DNA of 64,000 nt, from positions 1 to 64,000 of the forward strand of contig CP108401.1 of assembly GCA_045039925.1 (NCBI GenBank). The letters are read 5' to 3'. The DNA comes from Yinghuangia sp045039925. GTDB taxonomy: Bacteria; Actinomycetota; Actinomycetes; Streptomycetales; Streptomycetaceae. The notes beneath the pieces were generated by a model. It was not told the DNA's origin. It did not search any database and saw only the letters and a list, made by a program, of their open reading frames with translations. Positions within the stretch are counted from its first letter, which is position 1, and each line of letters opens with the position of its first letter. The position numbers and the translations under genes were made by a program. Below, piece by piece: positions 40,662 through 50,308 of the stretch.

Positions 40662-42050
40662 ATGACCACCACCGAGGTGCATGGACACCTGTGGCTCAGT
40701 GCGAGGCCGGAGCGACCTCGCGGCGGGTCACCGGTTGCCCCCCGTCCTGACCGAGCGCTGCCACGCGGATCTGGACGCCCTTCGGCCGTAAGGCGCGCTG
40801 CCGACCGCCGGAGCCTGTACGAGCGCCTGAGCGCTCTCCAAACCGCCACGCACAGATCGCAAATCCAGTTCCTGCTCGCCGAGGCGCTGCACCATTTCGT
40901 AGGCCATCCGGTCAAAGTGTCACTGGCCGAATCCAGCGCGACGGAAACCGTCCGTGAGGTGGCCCAGGGGTTGGTCCAAGCCGCGGCGGACTATCCCTGC
41001 CAGGCACTGAGGCAAATCAGCGTGGGAGCGCTGCCCGGCGCCAGCGAGCGCGCATTCGCGAAGTCGTGGCGAAGCCCGGGCGGCATACACACGATTTCCT
41101 TCAACTCCCGGTGGCACAGTCGTGAAGCCCGTGAGCACTTCCTCCGCGCTCTGCGCGAAGCCGAGGCACAGGGCCTCCTACCGGTCGGTACGCCGGCAGG
41201 CCTGGCACGAATCCGCATGCTGGCCCCTGGGATCGGCGGCGCGACACCCGACGAGTACCAGGCACGCGTCAGCAGTGCCGAAGATATCCCCGTGATCGAG
41301 ACGGAACTGCGCGCCGCACTGTCGGCCGTGCTGGACCGCGACGTAGCCGTGGTTCTCCAGCCAGACGGCGGCCGCGCGATTTCGCTGGAGTCATCACGCG
41401 AGATAGCCCGCGGCCTGATCGAGACGGCGGTGGACTTCCCCGCGACGCGGCTGCGCGCAGTCCGCTTCGGTACTTTGAGCAGTTCCCACACCTTCGCCGA
41501 AACGGTCGTGACCCCTCCCGATTTCGAATCCGTCGTCACCTTCGGATCCTGGTGGCACAGCAGCGCCGGCCGACTCTCGTACCTGTCAGCGCTGCGCCGC
41601 AACCACAGGACCGGGCGGCTGGTGGAGCGCACGCCCGCCGACGTCGCGGCACACGAGTTCATGCACGCGGTGTCCTTCTCCGCTCCGAACTGGATGGACG
41701 CTGATCACGTCGCGGGCCACCCGCTCACACTCGCCGACGAACTCGCCTTGCACCTTGCTCCGGCCTCGGGGCAGAAGTTCCGTCGGGTCGTACGCGCGAT
41801 CAGCTCGACCGCGACGCAGAACGATCACGAGCTGGTTGCGGAGGCAGCCATGGATGTACGCCTCAACGGCCCCTCCGCGCAACCAATCAGCCGTCTCGTC
41901 CATGACCGACTCCTTGCCGCCCACAGGCAACTCGTCCCAGAACGTGTTGGGCAGTCGTCAGTTCCGGGGCAATACCTCCATGACGTGCTGGCGACCGTGG
42001 ATACGGCGCTCAGGGGGCTGGAGAGTGCCGGCGGAGCTCGGCGCGCGTGA
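40662..42050 (+). CDS. Putative zinc metallopeptidase-like protein with a duplicated domain
   Basis: 463 residues if started at ATG 40662 (ATG 40617 is possible; neither has a strong ribosome site). Two related units: about 65-200 (VGHPVKVSLAESSA, ATETVREVAQGLVQAAADYP, FNSRWHSREAREHFLRALREAEAQGLLP) and 215-335 (LDRDVAVVLQPDG, REIARGLIETAVDFPATRL, FGSWWHSSAGRLSYLSALRRNHRTGRLV). Only the second is followed by HEFMH (331-335), the zinc-protease HExxH motif. There is no signal peptide. The fold is typical of small gluzincin-like domains near toxins or phage genes; the substrate is unknown. Confidence 0.75.
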   Translation: MTTTEVHGHLWLSARPERPRGGSPVAPRPDRALPRGSGRPSAVRRAADRRSLYERLSALQTATHRSQIQFLLAEALHHFVGHPVKVSLAESSATETVREVAQGLVQAAADYPCQALRQISVGALPGASERAFAKSWRSPGGIHTISFNSRWHSREAREHFLRALREAEAQGLLPVGTPAGLARIRMLAPGIGGATPDEYQARVSSAEDIPVIETELRAALSAVLDRDVAVVLQPDGGRAISLESSREIARGLIETAVDFPATRLRAVRFGTLSSSHTFAETVVTPPDFESVVTFGSWWHSSAGRLSYLSALRRNHRTGRLVERTPADVAAHEFMHAVSFSAPNWMDADHVAGHPLTLADELALHLAPASGQKFRRVVRAISSTATQNDHELVAEAAMDVRLNGPSAQPISRLVHDRLLAAHRQLVPERVGQSSVPGQYLHDVLATVDTALRGLESAGGARRA

Positions 42051-42201
42051 ACGGCCGGACCCACCAACGCGAGCTGCCCCGCCCCGAGGCCGCCGGAACC
42101 GCGACCTGGACAACACCCAACCCCTGTGCGGCACAAGCCTGTTGACTGTGCGGTCCACGAACGAGCCAACGGCCGGAATCCCGTCGACACACCGTGTCTG
42201 A

Positions 42202-42345
42202 TCACGGGGCGGCCAGGTCGCGGCTGATGTCCCGGATGATGTCCGACTTTTCCGGGCCCCAGGGAGATCGGTGATCGTACGCTGCAGCCGTCAGCAGGGC
42301 TTCCACCGACAACACCAACTCAACCGGGTTTTCGGGGTGTGCCAC
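42202..42345 (-). CDS. Possible small protein divergent from the Coq4-like gene
   Basis: 47 residues if GTG 42345 is used; the open frame reaches 42453 on the other strand of the next gene's start. It reads NPVELVLSVEALLTAAAYDHRSPWGPEKSDIIRDISRDLAAP, with coding-like third positions. No family is known. It could also be the end of a decayed gene. Confidence 0.3.
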   Translation of the reverse strand: MAHPENPVELVLSVEALLTAAAYDHRSPWGPEKSDIIRDISRDLAAP

Positions 42346-42426
42346 ACAACGAACGGCCCCCGTTGTCGAAACAGCCCACTGTTGCGCTGTGTTTCTCGAC
42401 TGGCTATCCCGAACAAGGAGTGGGTC

Positions 42427-43035
42427 ATGTCCGTCTACGGTGCACTTTCCCAATGGAACCCCGGGCTCGAGGACTCGACAATTCTCCGTGCCGCGTACAC
42501 CGCGATGCCCGGCGACCCGCAGACATCAATTCCGTGGCCGGTGCGGCTGGCGGAGAACCCGGCAAGCCCCATCGCTCTGCCTGGTGCTGTGGACCTGTTC
42601 GGGCACGACTGCATCCACATTGTTCTCGGCCGCGGGGCACTTCCGCAGGACGAGGCGTTCATCGTCGGGACGACGATGGGGGCAAGCGGCCGCCTGCGTG
42701 GCTGGCAGCAAAGCCTCTTCACGGCCTGGGCACGAGCCACCTACCGCGGTCCCTTCCGGTGGACGGCCGCAGACCGGCAGATATTCGAATTGGCCGTGCG
42801 ATTCGGCAGAACGAGCGGGATGCACCCGCTGCACTCGGTCAACTGGCACGCCATGCTGGACGTACCGCTCGGGGAAATTCGCCGAAGTCTCGGTATCCAG
42901 CGCCGAGAACTCCTGACAGCGTTTGCCCAGGAGCGCATGCTGCTTCCACACACCCCGGCGTCACAACGCTTGCCCGGCGGTGCCGCGGCGACGACTTCGG
43001 CGTCGAGGGCTCGGGTGCCGGCACCCGCGGTATAG
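42427..43035 (+). CDS. Coq4-like protein, intact copy
   Basis: 202 residues, ATG 42427 with AAGGAG seven bases upstream. The core is AVDLFGHDCIHIVLGRGALPQDEAF, carrying HDxxH (60-64) and Glu76, the HDxxH-x11-E zinc pattern known from Coq4 proteins of quinone biosynthesis. Further conserved text is HPLHSVNWHAMLD. It lacks other ubiquinone genes nearby, and actinomycetes use menaquinone, so the true role is unknown; ligand or lipid binding is plausible. A frameshifted paralogue lies at 18308. The C-terminal 30 residues are Ala/Pro-rich. Confidence 0.82.
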   Translation: MSVYGALSQWNPGLEDSTILRAAYTAMPGDPQTSIPWPVRLAENPASPIALPGAVDLFGHDCIHIVLGRGALPQDEAFIVGTTMGASGRLRGWQQSLFTAWARATYRGPFRWTAADRQIFELAVRFGRTSGMHPLHSVNWHAMLDVPLGEIRRSLGIQRRELLTAFAQERMLLPHTPASQRLPGGAAATTSASRARVPAPAV

Positions 43036-43329
43036 GTGGACGGCCCGGTTCCGCGCGTGTAGCGCCGCCTGCGCTTCTCGCAGTCGCCATCGCTGCGGCG
43101 CCGTTGGAGCAACTGGTCAGCTCCGACGGGCCGGCCAGGGACAGCCATGCCGGGGCTGCATGGGAGCGCGTGCTCGCCCCCAACTGGTGACGGTTCTTTC
43201 CTAGTTCGGAAGTCTTCCGCGGGATCTACTGGGAATTTGGCCGCGCGAGATCCCGTCCGGAACCACCGAGCCAAACGCCGTCAGCAGTTGCGGCCGCTGC
43301 GCTCTGCTCAATGGCCTGGAATCCCTGTC

Positions 43330-43938
43330 ATGTACACGCGCCACGAAGTAAACGCACTCCGCAGCCTTGATGGTCGGTATTGGGTGACCGTCACACTGCA
43401 CCGAGCCCGATCCCGCGATTGCTACCGGGTCACCGAGATCGCTCACGAACTCGGCTATCGGCTGAGAAACGTGTTCACGACCCGGTCCTACGCCTACCTC
43501 GACTTCGTCACCGACGAGAGTCCCACTGCCCAGGCCAGAGCTGCCAAGACCGCTGCCTACGTCGCCGCCGGACGACCCGTGACCACCGCTTTGCCCGGGA
43601 TGCCGGGCGGACCGAATTCCTACGATGCGGCCCGTGCCCGCTTCCACGTCGCAGGGGAGCGCCCCCAGGCAGCGAACGCCACGTGCGTGTGCTGGAGTGC
43701 ATTGGCGTCGCTCGCCTTGCTTGTCGCGGGCATCCTGACCGCTGATGCCTACGCACCGTCCAACCTTGGGGTCGCGGCTGGTGTCGCGAGCCTGGTCATC
43801 ATCATTTGGGTGGTCTTCCTACGCGCCCACTCAGTCCGCAGCCACGACCGGCTCCGGTCCCTGATCGAGACGTACGACTGCGGCACGCCGGCTGCCCCGT
43901 CGTCACCGGGCGGTTCCGCGGCTGGAAGACGTGGCTAG
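43330..43938 (+). CDS. Membrane protein with two C-terminal helices, hypothetical
   Basis: 202 residues from ATG 43330. A cytoplasmic N-terminal domain (RYWVTVTLHRARSRDCYRVTEIAHELGYRLRNVFTTRSYAYLDFV) is followed by helices VCWSALASLALLVAGILTA and LGVAAGVASLVIIIWVVFL. The tail is basic and Pro/Gly-rich. No known domain; the N-terminal part has the look of a small alpha/beta sensor module. No ribosome site is strong, so the start is moderately sure. Confidence 0.65.
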   Translation: MYTRHEVNALRSLDGRYWVTVTLHRARSRDCYRVTEIAHELGYRLRNVFTTRSYAYLDFVTDESPTAQARAAKTAAYVAAGRPVTTALPGMPGGPNSYDAARARFHVAGERPQAANATCVCWSALASLALLVAGILTADAYAPSNLGVAAGVASLVIIIWVVFLRAHSVRSHDRLRSLIETYDCGTPAAPSSPGGSAAGRRG

Positions 43939-44091
43939 TCGCCGAGGTTTGCGGCGGGAGCCCCATGGGCGGGCCAGGATCCGGCACGGATGGTCGATTC
44001 CCCGTCGACAGCGTCGACGGGGAATCCAAGAGCCGGCGGAGCGGGCCTGTTTGAGGAGGACACGGAGCACGGAGGTCTACGGATCGCCCTC

Positions 44092-45426
44092 CTATGCGTC
44101 CCCGTCGTTGTCCTCGATCGCGGCGAAGCCCGGAAGCCAGGACTCCAGTTCCTCGCGGAAGGGAACCTCGGCCGCCAGCTGGCACAGGACGCCGATGGTG
44201 CCGGCCGAGGCCCGGTTGATCAGCAGGTATTCGGGGGGCAGATTGAGCTGTCGAGCCACCCGCGACGCCGAGCTGCGCGGGTCGCCGAGGGAAGCGCCCT
44301 GCTCACGCATCCATGCGCGCGAGAACCGGAAGCGGTCGGCCTGGGCCGGTTCGACCATGGGCCGGAGGTAGTCCAGGACCTCCTGGGCACTCAGCTTGGT
44401 CGAAGGCGCAACGAACCCCGCGGCGCGCAGCACCGCCAAGACGCCGTCGGCGTCGTCGGCCAGTGCCAGGCGCATCATCGCGCCGAGCGATGCGGGCAGT
44501 CCCTCGGGCAATCGGCTCACGGCACCGAAGTCGAGCACGCCGAGCCTGCCGTCGGGCAGCAGCCGGAAGTTGCCGGGATGCAAGTCGGCATGCAGCATCC
44601 CGGTGCGGGCCGGGCCGGAGAACAGGAAGCGCACCAGCAGGTGTCCTGCCCGGTCGCGCTCCTGGGGCGTTCCCGTGGCGATGACCTGTGCCAGGGGGGT
44701 GCCGGCCATCCATTCGGAGACCAGCACGCGCGGGGCTTGGAGCAGCACACCGGGGACGGCGATGTCCGGGTCGTCGGCGAACTCGTCGGCGTATGCGCTC
44801 TGGGCCTGCGCCTCCAGCTGGTAGTCCAGCTCCTCCACGGCCCGCGCCTTGAGTTCGGCGATCAACGGCTTGACGTCGACGGCGGGCGCCAACAGACCGG
44901 CGAACCGCGCGACTCGGCCGAGTTGGTTCAGGTCGGATATCAGCGCAGCGCCCGCGCCCGGGTACTGAACCTTCACGGCGACCTCGCGGGAGTCATGCCA
45001 AACCGCCCGGTGCACCTGTCCGATCGAGGCGGCGGCGGCCGGCTTGTCGTCGAACTCACGGAACAGAGACCGCCAGTCCCCGCCGAGGTTCTCCGCCAGC
45101 GCCTTGTGGAGCGTTGCTGACGGCATGGGCGGCGCGGCGTCCTGAAGTCTCGTGAGTGCGGATCGGTAGGGTCCGACGACCTCCTCGGGGAGGGCGGCTT
45201 CGAACACCGACAGCGCCTGGCCGAACTTCATGGCGCCGCCCTTGAGTTCACCCAGCACGGTGAACAGCTGCTGTGCCGTCCGCTGCTGGAGTTCCGCGGC
45301 GACGATCTCCGCCGGCCGGCCGCCGAGCCGGCGCCCCAGTCCCAGCGTTGCCCGTCCCGCCGCCCCGAGCGGCAGGGAGGCAAGCCTGGCGGTCCGGGCC
45401 ACAGCATTGCGCGGCAGTTCGCTCAC
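44092..45426 (-). CDS. ABC1/AarF (UbiB-like) atypical kinase
   Basis: 444 residues; GTG 45426 with GGGAG upstream. All ABC1 signatures are present: the KxGQ motif in GGAMKFGQALS, AAAASIGQVHRA (Ala-rich loop), VAVKVQYPG (ATP-binding Lys), ELDYQLEAQ, MLHADLHPGNF (catalytic loop) and LGVLDFGAV (DFG). These proteins influence quinone or lipid metabolism through ATPase activity. The C-terminal part (LINRASAGTIGVLCQLAAEVPFREELESWLPGF) is streptomycete-typical. A regulatory palindrome lies about 200 bases upstream, and a fragment of the gene is duplicated at 26305. Confidence 0.93.
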   Translation of the reverse strand: MSELPRNAVARTARLASLPLGAAGRATLGLGRRLGGRPAEIVAAELQQRTAQQLFTVLGELKGGAMKFGQALSVFEAALPEEVVGPYRSALTRLQDAAPPMPSATLHKALAENLGGDWRSLFREFDDKPAAAASIGQVHRAVWHDSREVAVKVQYPGAGAALISDLNQLGRVARFAGLLAPAVDVKPLIAELKARAVEELDYQLEAQAQSAYADEFADDPDIAVPGVLLQAPRVLVSEWMAGTPLAQVIATGTPQERDRAGHLLVRFLFSGPARTGMLHADLHPGNFRLLPDGRLGVLDFGAVSRLPEGLPASLGAMMRLALADDADGVLAVLRAAGFVAPSTKLSAQEVLDYLRPMVEPAQADRFRFSRAWMREQGASLGDPRSSASRVARQLNLPPEYLLINRASAGTIGVLCQLAAEVPFREELESWLPGFAAIEDNDGDA

Positions 45427-45631
45427 TCGGCACCGCTCCCTTCGCAAGCCTGATGCGCGACGTGATCGTCGTCGGCGGGACCGCAGCGCCAGGTAGGCCG
45501 GGGCAGGACGCTCTTCGCCTCGGCTCAGCCGTCGTCGGCTGCGCAAAGCAACGTCGACGACTGTGGGCCCAGTGGTGAGCACCCGGATCCGCCGGCGTTC
45601 ATCGTGAGGCGGCGCCTTCTTCCCTCGACGG

Positions 45632-45648
45632 TACCATGCAAGATGGTA
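45632..45648. promoter_or_regulatory. Palindromic site, TACCAT-N5-ATGGTA type (site 2)
   Basis: TACCAT (45632-45637), GCAAG, ATGGTA (45643-45648). It is identical in its arms to site 1 at 27483 and differs from site 3 at one base. It lies about 206 bases upstream of the ABC1 kinase start, in the gap before the next minus-strand gene ends, so it may control the kinase. Confidence 0.6.
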
Positions 45649-45704
45649 TGGACTCTGTGCTGCCTATCGGCTGGACGGCAGCTGCGTCGGCCAGGGGCAA
45701 GGTC

Positions 45705-46781
45705 TTACGCCGCCACGGCTGTGCCGTCCTCGTGGGTGTTGCCCGCCCACTCGACCTGGCCGTCGAGGCGTGCGGGGCCGTACACGTAGTTGCGGGTGAA
45801 CACGTTGTTGCGGATGACCCGGTTGCTGCCCTTCGGGTCGAGGTAGACCGTGTAGTTCCCGCCGTCGAGGAAGTTGTTCTCGACGAGGATGTTCGACGGG
45901 GAGCCGAACTCGCCGCCCACCAGGATCGCGGACGTCTGGTTGCGCGGGTTCTCGATCCTGTTGTGCCGGATGGTGATGTCCGAGCCGCCGGTGATCTGGA
46001 CCCCGTCGTTGTGGTCGCCGGGGCCGCGGCTCAGGTCGTGGATCCACGAGTCGACCAGACTCGCGCCGCGTTCCATCTTCACCCCGTCGGAGCACCCGCT
46101 CACGTCGATGCGAACGGACTTGACGCTCTGGAAACCGACGCCGTACTCGCAGTCGGCCGTGCCCACGATCTCGACGTCCTGCACAAGCAGGTCGGTGTGC
46201 CTGTCGACCAGGTACACGCCCCATTGGCCGGTCGCGGTGACCTTGCTGCGCGTGATCCGCACGCCGTCGGCCGTCACCCGCACCGAACACGGGATGTCCT
46301 TGCCGTCGATCACAGTCCCCGGCTTGTCGATCAAGAACTCGCCGCGTGAGCAGGCAACCGGCTGAAGCGCGACGCCGGTGTGCCGCCAACCGGTGGATGC
46401 GGGGCCTGGCCAGCCTGCGGGACGCGGGGTGGGGCGCGCGGGGCTGGACGCGGTGGTCGGCGGTGGCTTTGCCGAGTCGCGGCGCGACGGTGTGGGTGGT
46501 CGAGGGCTGGATGATGCTGCCGTGCCGCTCGCCGTGGGGGTGGCGGTCGGCGCGAGGGCGGTGGGAGTGGACGTCGGGGTGGGATCGACGGTCAGCGCGG
46601 ATGCAGGCGGGGAGGCGGGCGGCTGGGACACCACGTGCACCGGCACACTTTGCCTACTCTGCGGGGCTTTTCCCCCGGCCCCACAGCCGGCGACGCCGAG
46701 GGCCAGCACCGCAGGGACGACCACCGCGACGACGGCTAACCGCTTCCGTCGACTGGTCGGCATAGCACGAACGGTTCGCAT
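45705..46781 (-). CDS. Right-handed beta-helix lipoprotein
   Basis: 358 residues, ATG 46781 with GAAGGAA eight bases upstream. Signal RLAVVAVVVPAVLALGVAGC has lipobox VAGC, then a Thr/Pro/Ser linker of about 90 residues. The C-terminal domain (IDGKDIPCSVRVTADGVRITRSKV, WGVYLVDRHTDLLVQDVEIVG, GPGDHNDGVQITGGSDITIRHNRIENP, SNILVENNFLDGGNYTVYLD) has the repeating strand pattern of parallel beta-helix carbohydrate-active proteins. Catalytic residues cannot be fixed, so it may be a lyase, hydrolase or binding protein at the cell surface. Confidence 0.85.
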   Translation of the reverse strand: MRTVRAMPTSRRKRLAVVAVVVPAVLALGVAGCGAGGKAPQSRQSVPVHVVSQPPASPPASALTVDPTPTSTPTALAPTATPTASGTAASSSPRPPTPSRRDSAKPPPTTASSPARPTPRPAGWPGPASTGWRHTGVALQPVACSRGEFLIDKPGTVIDGKDIPCSVRVTADGVRITRSKVTATGQWGVYLVDRHTDLLVQDVEIVGTADCEYGVGFQSVKSVRIDVSGCSDGVKMERGASLVDSWIHDLSRGPGDHNDGVQITGGSDITIRHNRIENPRNQTSAILVGGEFGSPSNILVENNFLDGGNYTVYLDPKGSNRVIRNNVFTRNYVYGPARLDGQVEWAGNTHEDGTAVAA

Positions 46782-47225
46782 CCACGCTTCCTTCACGCAG
46801 TAAGGGATCCGGGGTCCAGGTGCGTCTTGTGCAGCAAGTAGCCGGCGCACGGGGTGGCTTCCGTTCTCCGCCCTCAGCGCACCCATGGCGGGAAGGCTTC
46901 AGCGCAGACCAGATTGACGGGAACTCAGGTCAGACGCTTGGGACGACAGGGCAACGCGGGCCGTCCAAGTCCGCTGTCGCAGCCCGCATCGGGCCAAGGT
47001 TTCGTGCGGCGCAGGGCGACGCGCTGTGCTCGGGATCCGGCCCGCCGCACAGCAGGTCCGGCCATCCCGGCGTCGTCCGCGCGCCGCAGCCTATTGGGCG
47101 CAACAGGGGCGGTCTTGCATAAACGCGCCCTGGGGCCCGGTGGATGGGGCGTGGTTGGTGCAGGCATGGCGCCGCGGGGCGAGCCGGATGGGGGCGGGTC
47201 GGCGTCGGGCCGTGCGGGCAGGCGT
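46782..47225. other. Intergenic region, nothing recognised
   Basis: About 440 bases between two minus-strand genes. Plus-strand frames are Arg/Gly-rich without support. It likely holds the promoter of the beta-helix lipoprotein. Confidence 0.4.
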
Positions 47226-49589
47226 TCAGGTCGTGTCGAGGTCCGTGTCCGTCGTCGAGGCGATCCAGGACGCCACTTGGGTGCGGGAGGTGAACCCCAG
47301 CTTGGTGAGGATGTGTTCGACGTGCGTCTCCGCCGTCCGGGGGGAGATGACCAACTGCTCGGCGATCTCCCTGTTGGTCTTCCCCTCGGCCACGAGAGCG
47401 GCGATCTGCCTTTCCCGTGGAGTCAGGGGCGCATACCCGCGCTGATCAGCCTGCTCCTGCTCGGGACGGCGCGCCCCCTCGTGCAGGGCGTAGGAGACTG
47501 CCTCGCTCGCGGACAAGCGCGTCCCTGCGGTGTAGGCGTCCGTGAACTTGGCTTCCCCCAGGGCGTCGCGCAGTTCGGTCTCGCACGCTTGGTGGTATCC
47601 GAAGAGGTGCGTAAGACCGGCGAGGGAGGTACGCGTGAGACTCCACAGCGATCGGGCGCAGCCCAGCAGCCGGGCACCGCGTTCCGCGTTCCCCTGGACG
47701 GTCGCCAGCCAGGCCAGAACCTCGATCCCCAGGGCAAAGCCACGCCGGTCCTGAACAGTTCTGTGCAGCCGGAGGCTCTCCGCAAGGGTCTCGGCCGCGC
47801 GCGAGTGCAGTCCTCTTCGCCATTCCTCGTAGCCGACGACCCAGAGCACGTAGGCCTTCGACCACGTCATGCCCCTGCGGTCGCAGATGTCCAACGCCTG
47901 CTGGCCATAGTGCTGAGCCTGGTCGTCGCCACGCCAGGACGCCTCCAAGCCCAGGTAGAACAGGGCGAGGACAACGGGACCGTCGTCGCCGGCAGCCCGG
48001 TGCCCGCGCAGCGCTTCCTCCAGAAGAGGCCGGGCGCGCGCCGAATCGCCGTGGTAGAGCGCGGTGATGCCGGATACCCGAGCGATGTGGGCCTGGGCGG
48101 ACGGATCCCGCAGCGATGCTGCGATGGCTCGGGCCTCGCTCAGCATGTCCGTCGCCGTCTCCGGGTCACCCTGGAGAGAAGCCACCCACGCTGCGGCCCA
48201 AAGCCCCTTGGCGCGGACGGCGTCAGCCGCGCTATGCGCCTCGAGTGCCCTGCCCAGCCAGTGGCCCGCCTCCCCCAGCGCCAGGCCGAGCCAGTAGTCC
48301 TTCATGGACGCGGCGAACGCCAGGGTTTCCGCGGAGCTCGCGGGAGAGCCGAGGCTGAACTCGATGGCGGACCTGATGTTGGGGAGTTCGGCCCTCAAGC
48401 GCTGGTGCCATTCGACTTGGCCGGGACCGGGGAACTCCTTCTCGGCCCTGGCGGCCAGATCCACGTAGTAGTCCCGGTGTCTGCCCCGCTGCTGCCGGTC
48501 GCTGCCGGATTCCTGCAGTCGCTCGAGGCCGTACTGCCGCAGCGTTTCCAGCATCCGATACCGGGTGTGCGGCGCGGGACCCGGCAGGCGCAGCAGGATT
48601 GACCGGTCGATGAGCGCGGCCACCAACTCGAACGCTTGTGAGTCTTCGACACCGTCGCCTGTGCAGACGGATTGGGCGGCGGTGAGATCGAAGTCGCCGC
48701 TGAACACCGACGCCCGGGCCCAGAAGAGCTTCTCCTGGGGGGAGCACAGGTCGTAGCTCCAGTCCACGGCGGCGCGCAGGGTTTGTTGTCGGCCTGTCGC
48801 TGTCCGGCTTCCGGTGGTCAAGAGCGCGAAGCGGTCGTCCAGTCCGGCGAGCAGGTCCTCGAGAGTCAGTGCCCGCAGGCGTACGGCAGCCAACTCGATC
48901 GCCAAAGGGATGCCGTCGAGTCGCCGGCAGACGCGCGCCACCACCTCCCGGTTGCCGGTCGTCACCCGGAATCCGGGGTGAACGGCGGCCGCACGCGCCT
49001 CGAAGAGGTCCATGGCTTCGCTGCGGGCCGCACCGCCCGCGCCATTCCCGTCATTCCCGTCTCCGCGCGCGCTGTCGCTCGGGGGGAGCGACAGGGGCGG
49101 CACCGGCATGACACGTTCGCCCGCGATGCCCAGCGGTTGGCGGCTGGTGGCCAGCAAGCGGATCCCCGGCAGGTCACGCAGCAGGCCGGTGGCCAGGACC
49201 GCGCACTCGTCCAGAAGGTGTTCGCAGTTGTCCAGGACGAGGAGCACCTGCTTGTCGGCCAGGTACTCGCGCAGCGCCGACGCGCTCGTGCGCGGGGTGG
49301 CCTCCTGCATTCCCAAGGCTGCCGCAACCGTGCGATCGAGGAGTGCGCCCTCGTGCAGCGAGGCCAGCTCGACGAGCCACACCCCGTCCGGGAACGCCCG
49401 CCCCAGCTCCGAGGCGATATGCAGTCCCAGCCTGGTCTTCCCCACCCCGCCGGGGCCGACCAGGGTCAGCATGCGCGTCTGGGTCAAGGCCTGGCGTGCG
49501 TCGGTGGACTCGCCGCGACGGCCGATGAACTCGGTGACGTCTGCGGGGAGATTTCCCCGTCGCCGCTCCCGCGCGCTAGTGGCCGCCAC
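47226..49589 (-). CDS. Large NB-ARC/TPR LuxR-type transcriptional regulator
   Basis: 787 residues. Near the N-terminus the ATPase has Walker A GPGGVGKT (45-52) and the sensor-like LLVLDNCEHLLDE (Walker B) and LLATSRQPLG. A winged-helix part follows (PQEKLFWARASVFSGDFD), then helical TPR-like repeats to about residue 680. The C-terminal LuxR HTH is LTPRERQIAALVAEGKTNREIAEQLVISPRTAETHVEHILTKLG in the last 65 residues. Such proteins switch on pathway genes on binding ATP and a ligand. GTG 49589 has GAGGA eight bases upstream. It is divergent from the ATPase gene at 49790, possibly its target. Confidence 0.9.
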   Translation of the reverse strand: MAATSARERRRGNLPADVTEFIGRRGESTDARQALTQTRMLTLVGPGGVGKTRLGLHIASELGRAFPDGVWLVELASLHEGALLDRTVAAALGMQEATPRTSASALREYLADKQVLLVLDNCEHLLDECAVLATGLLRDLPGIRLLATSRQPLGIAGERVMPVPPLSLPPSDSARGDGNDGNGAGGAARSEAMDLFEARAAAVHPGFRVTTGNREVVARVCRRLDGIPLAIELAAVRLRALTLEDLLAGLDDRFALLTTGSRTATGRQQTLRAAVDWSYDLCSPQEKLFWARASVFSGDFDLTAAQSVCTGDGVEDSQAFELVAALIDRSILLRLPGPAPHTRYRMLETLRQYGLERLQESGSDRQQRGRHRDYYVDLAARAEKEFPGPGQVEWHQRLRAELPNIRSAIEFSLGSPASSAETLAFAASMKDYWLGLALGEAGHWLGRALEAHSAADAVRAKGLWAAAWVASLQGDPETATDMLSEARAIAASLRDPSAQAHIARVSGITALYHGDSARARPLLEEALRGHRAAGDDGPVVLALFYLGLEASWRGDDQAQHYGQQALDICDRRGMTWSKAYVLWVVGYEEWRRGLHSRAAETLAESLRLHRTVQDRRGFALGIEVLAWLATVQGNAERGARLLGCARSLWSLTRTSLAGLTHLFGYHQACETELRDALGEAKFTDAYTAGTRLSASEAVSYALHEGARRPEQEQADQRGYAPLTPRERQIAALVAEGKTNREIAEQLVISPRTAETHVEHILTKLGFTSRTQVASWIASTTDTDLDTT

Positions 49590-49789
49590 GGAAGCTCATC
49601 CTCTCGATGCGGGCGCAGGCAGCATCCGTCGCCGAAGCGACATCCCGTGGCTTCCACGATACGACCGCTCGGCGGCAAAGCCCCGGCGGCGCGCACATCC
49701 GTAGTCGTATACGTAGTGCACCGGATGTTCTTGTTTGAGCAGGAAGCCAGATTGGAGGCATCAGAGACGGAATTGTGGAGGTGGGTCTC

Positions 49790-50281
49790 GTGGACGTCGG
49801 GAACTGCAGGCACCGGGCGAACGCCGCGGAGTGCGAGCTGCGAATGGCAGTCGCCGCGCTCGACGACCAGGCGGCACACCGGCTGCGGCATTCGCTCGTG
49901 ACGTGGCTGCGGGCGCATGTGGACGACGATGCGGCGCAGATCGCCGCGCTTCTCGCCGGGGAACTGCTGGCCAACGTCAGCATGCATGCGAAGCCGCCCC
50001 GAGGCGGGCCACCCGACGTGACCTTGTCCGCCTACCTGCTTCCCGGGCGACTCGTGGTCGAGGTCGGTGACACCGACCCTCGGCTTCCGATGCGGCGCGC
50101 GCATGGCAGCGACGACGAGGGCGGCAGAGGCTTGGCGCTCCTCGACGGCTTCGCGACGCAGTGGGCGGCACGCGCGCATCGGCGCGGGAAGGATGTCTGG
50201 TTCACCGTGCCTGCTACCTCGGGCGGTAGCGGCCACGCCGAAGCTGCGAGCGACGAGACCGCAGACCGGTGCCGGGTGTGA
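49790..50281 (+). CDS. GHKL ATP-binding protein (RsbW/anti-sigma type)
   Basis: 163 residues from GTG 49790, chosen because GGAGG lies eight bases upstream (GTG 49775 is an alternative). The Bergerat fold is seen as the N box AALLAGELLANVSMHA, the G1 box VEVGDTDPRLP and the G2 box GGRGLALLDGFATQW. Streptomycete ATPases of this kind regulate sigma factors or act as switch kinases. No sigma or anti-anti-sigma gene is adjacent; the divergent LuxR regulator is the only neighbour that could act on it. Confidence 0.87.
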   Translation: MDVGNCRHRANAAECELRMAVAALDDQAAHRLRHSLVTWLRAHVDDDAAQIAALLAGELLANVSMHAKPPRGGPPDVTLSAYLLPGRLVVEVGDTDPRLPMRRAHGSDDEGGRGLALLDGFATQWAARAHRRGKDVWFTVPATSGGSGHAEAASDETADRCRV

Positions 50282-50308
50282 CTGCACCGGGAGTGCCGTC
50301 CGGGGGAG

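Noticed and set aside
42425..43274. Several minus-strand frames over the Coq4-like gene
   Set aside because: They lack ribosome sites and mirror the plus-strand gene, whose start has AAGGAG at correct spacing.
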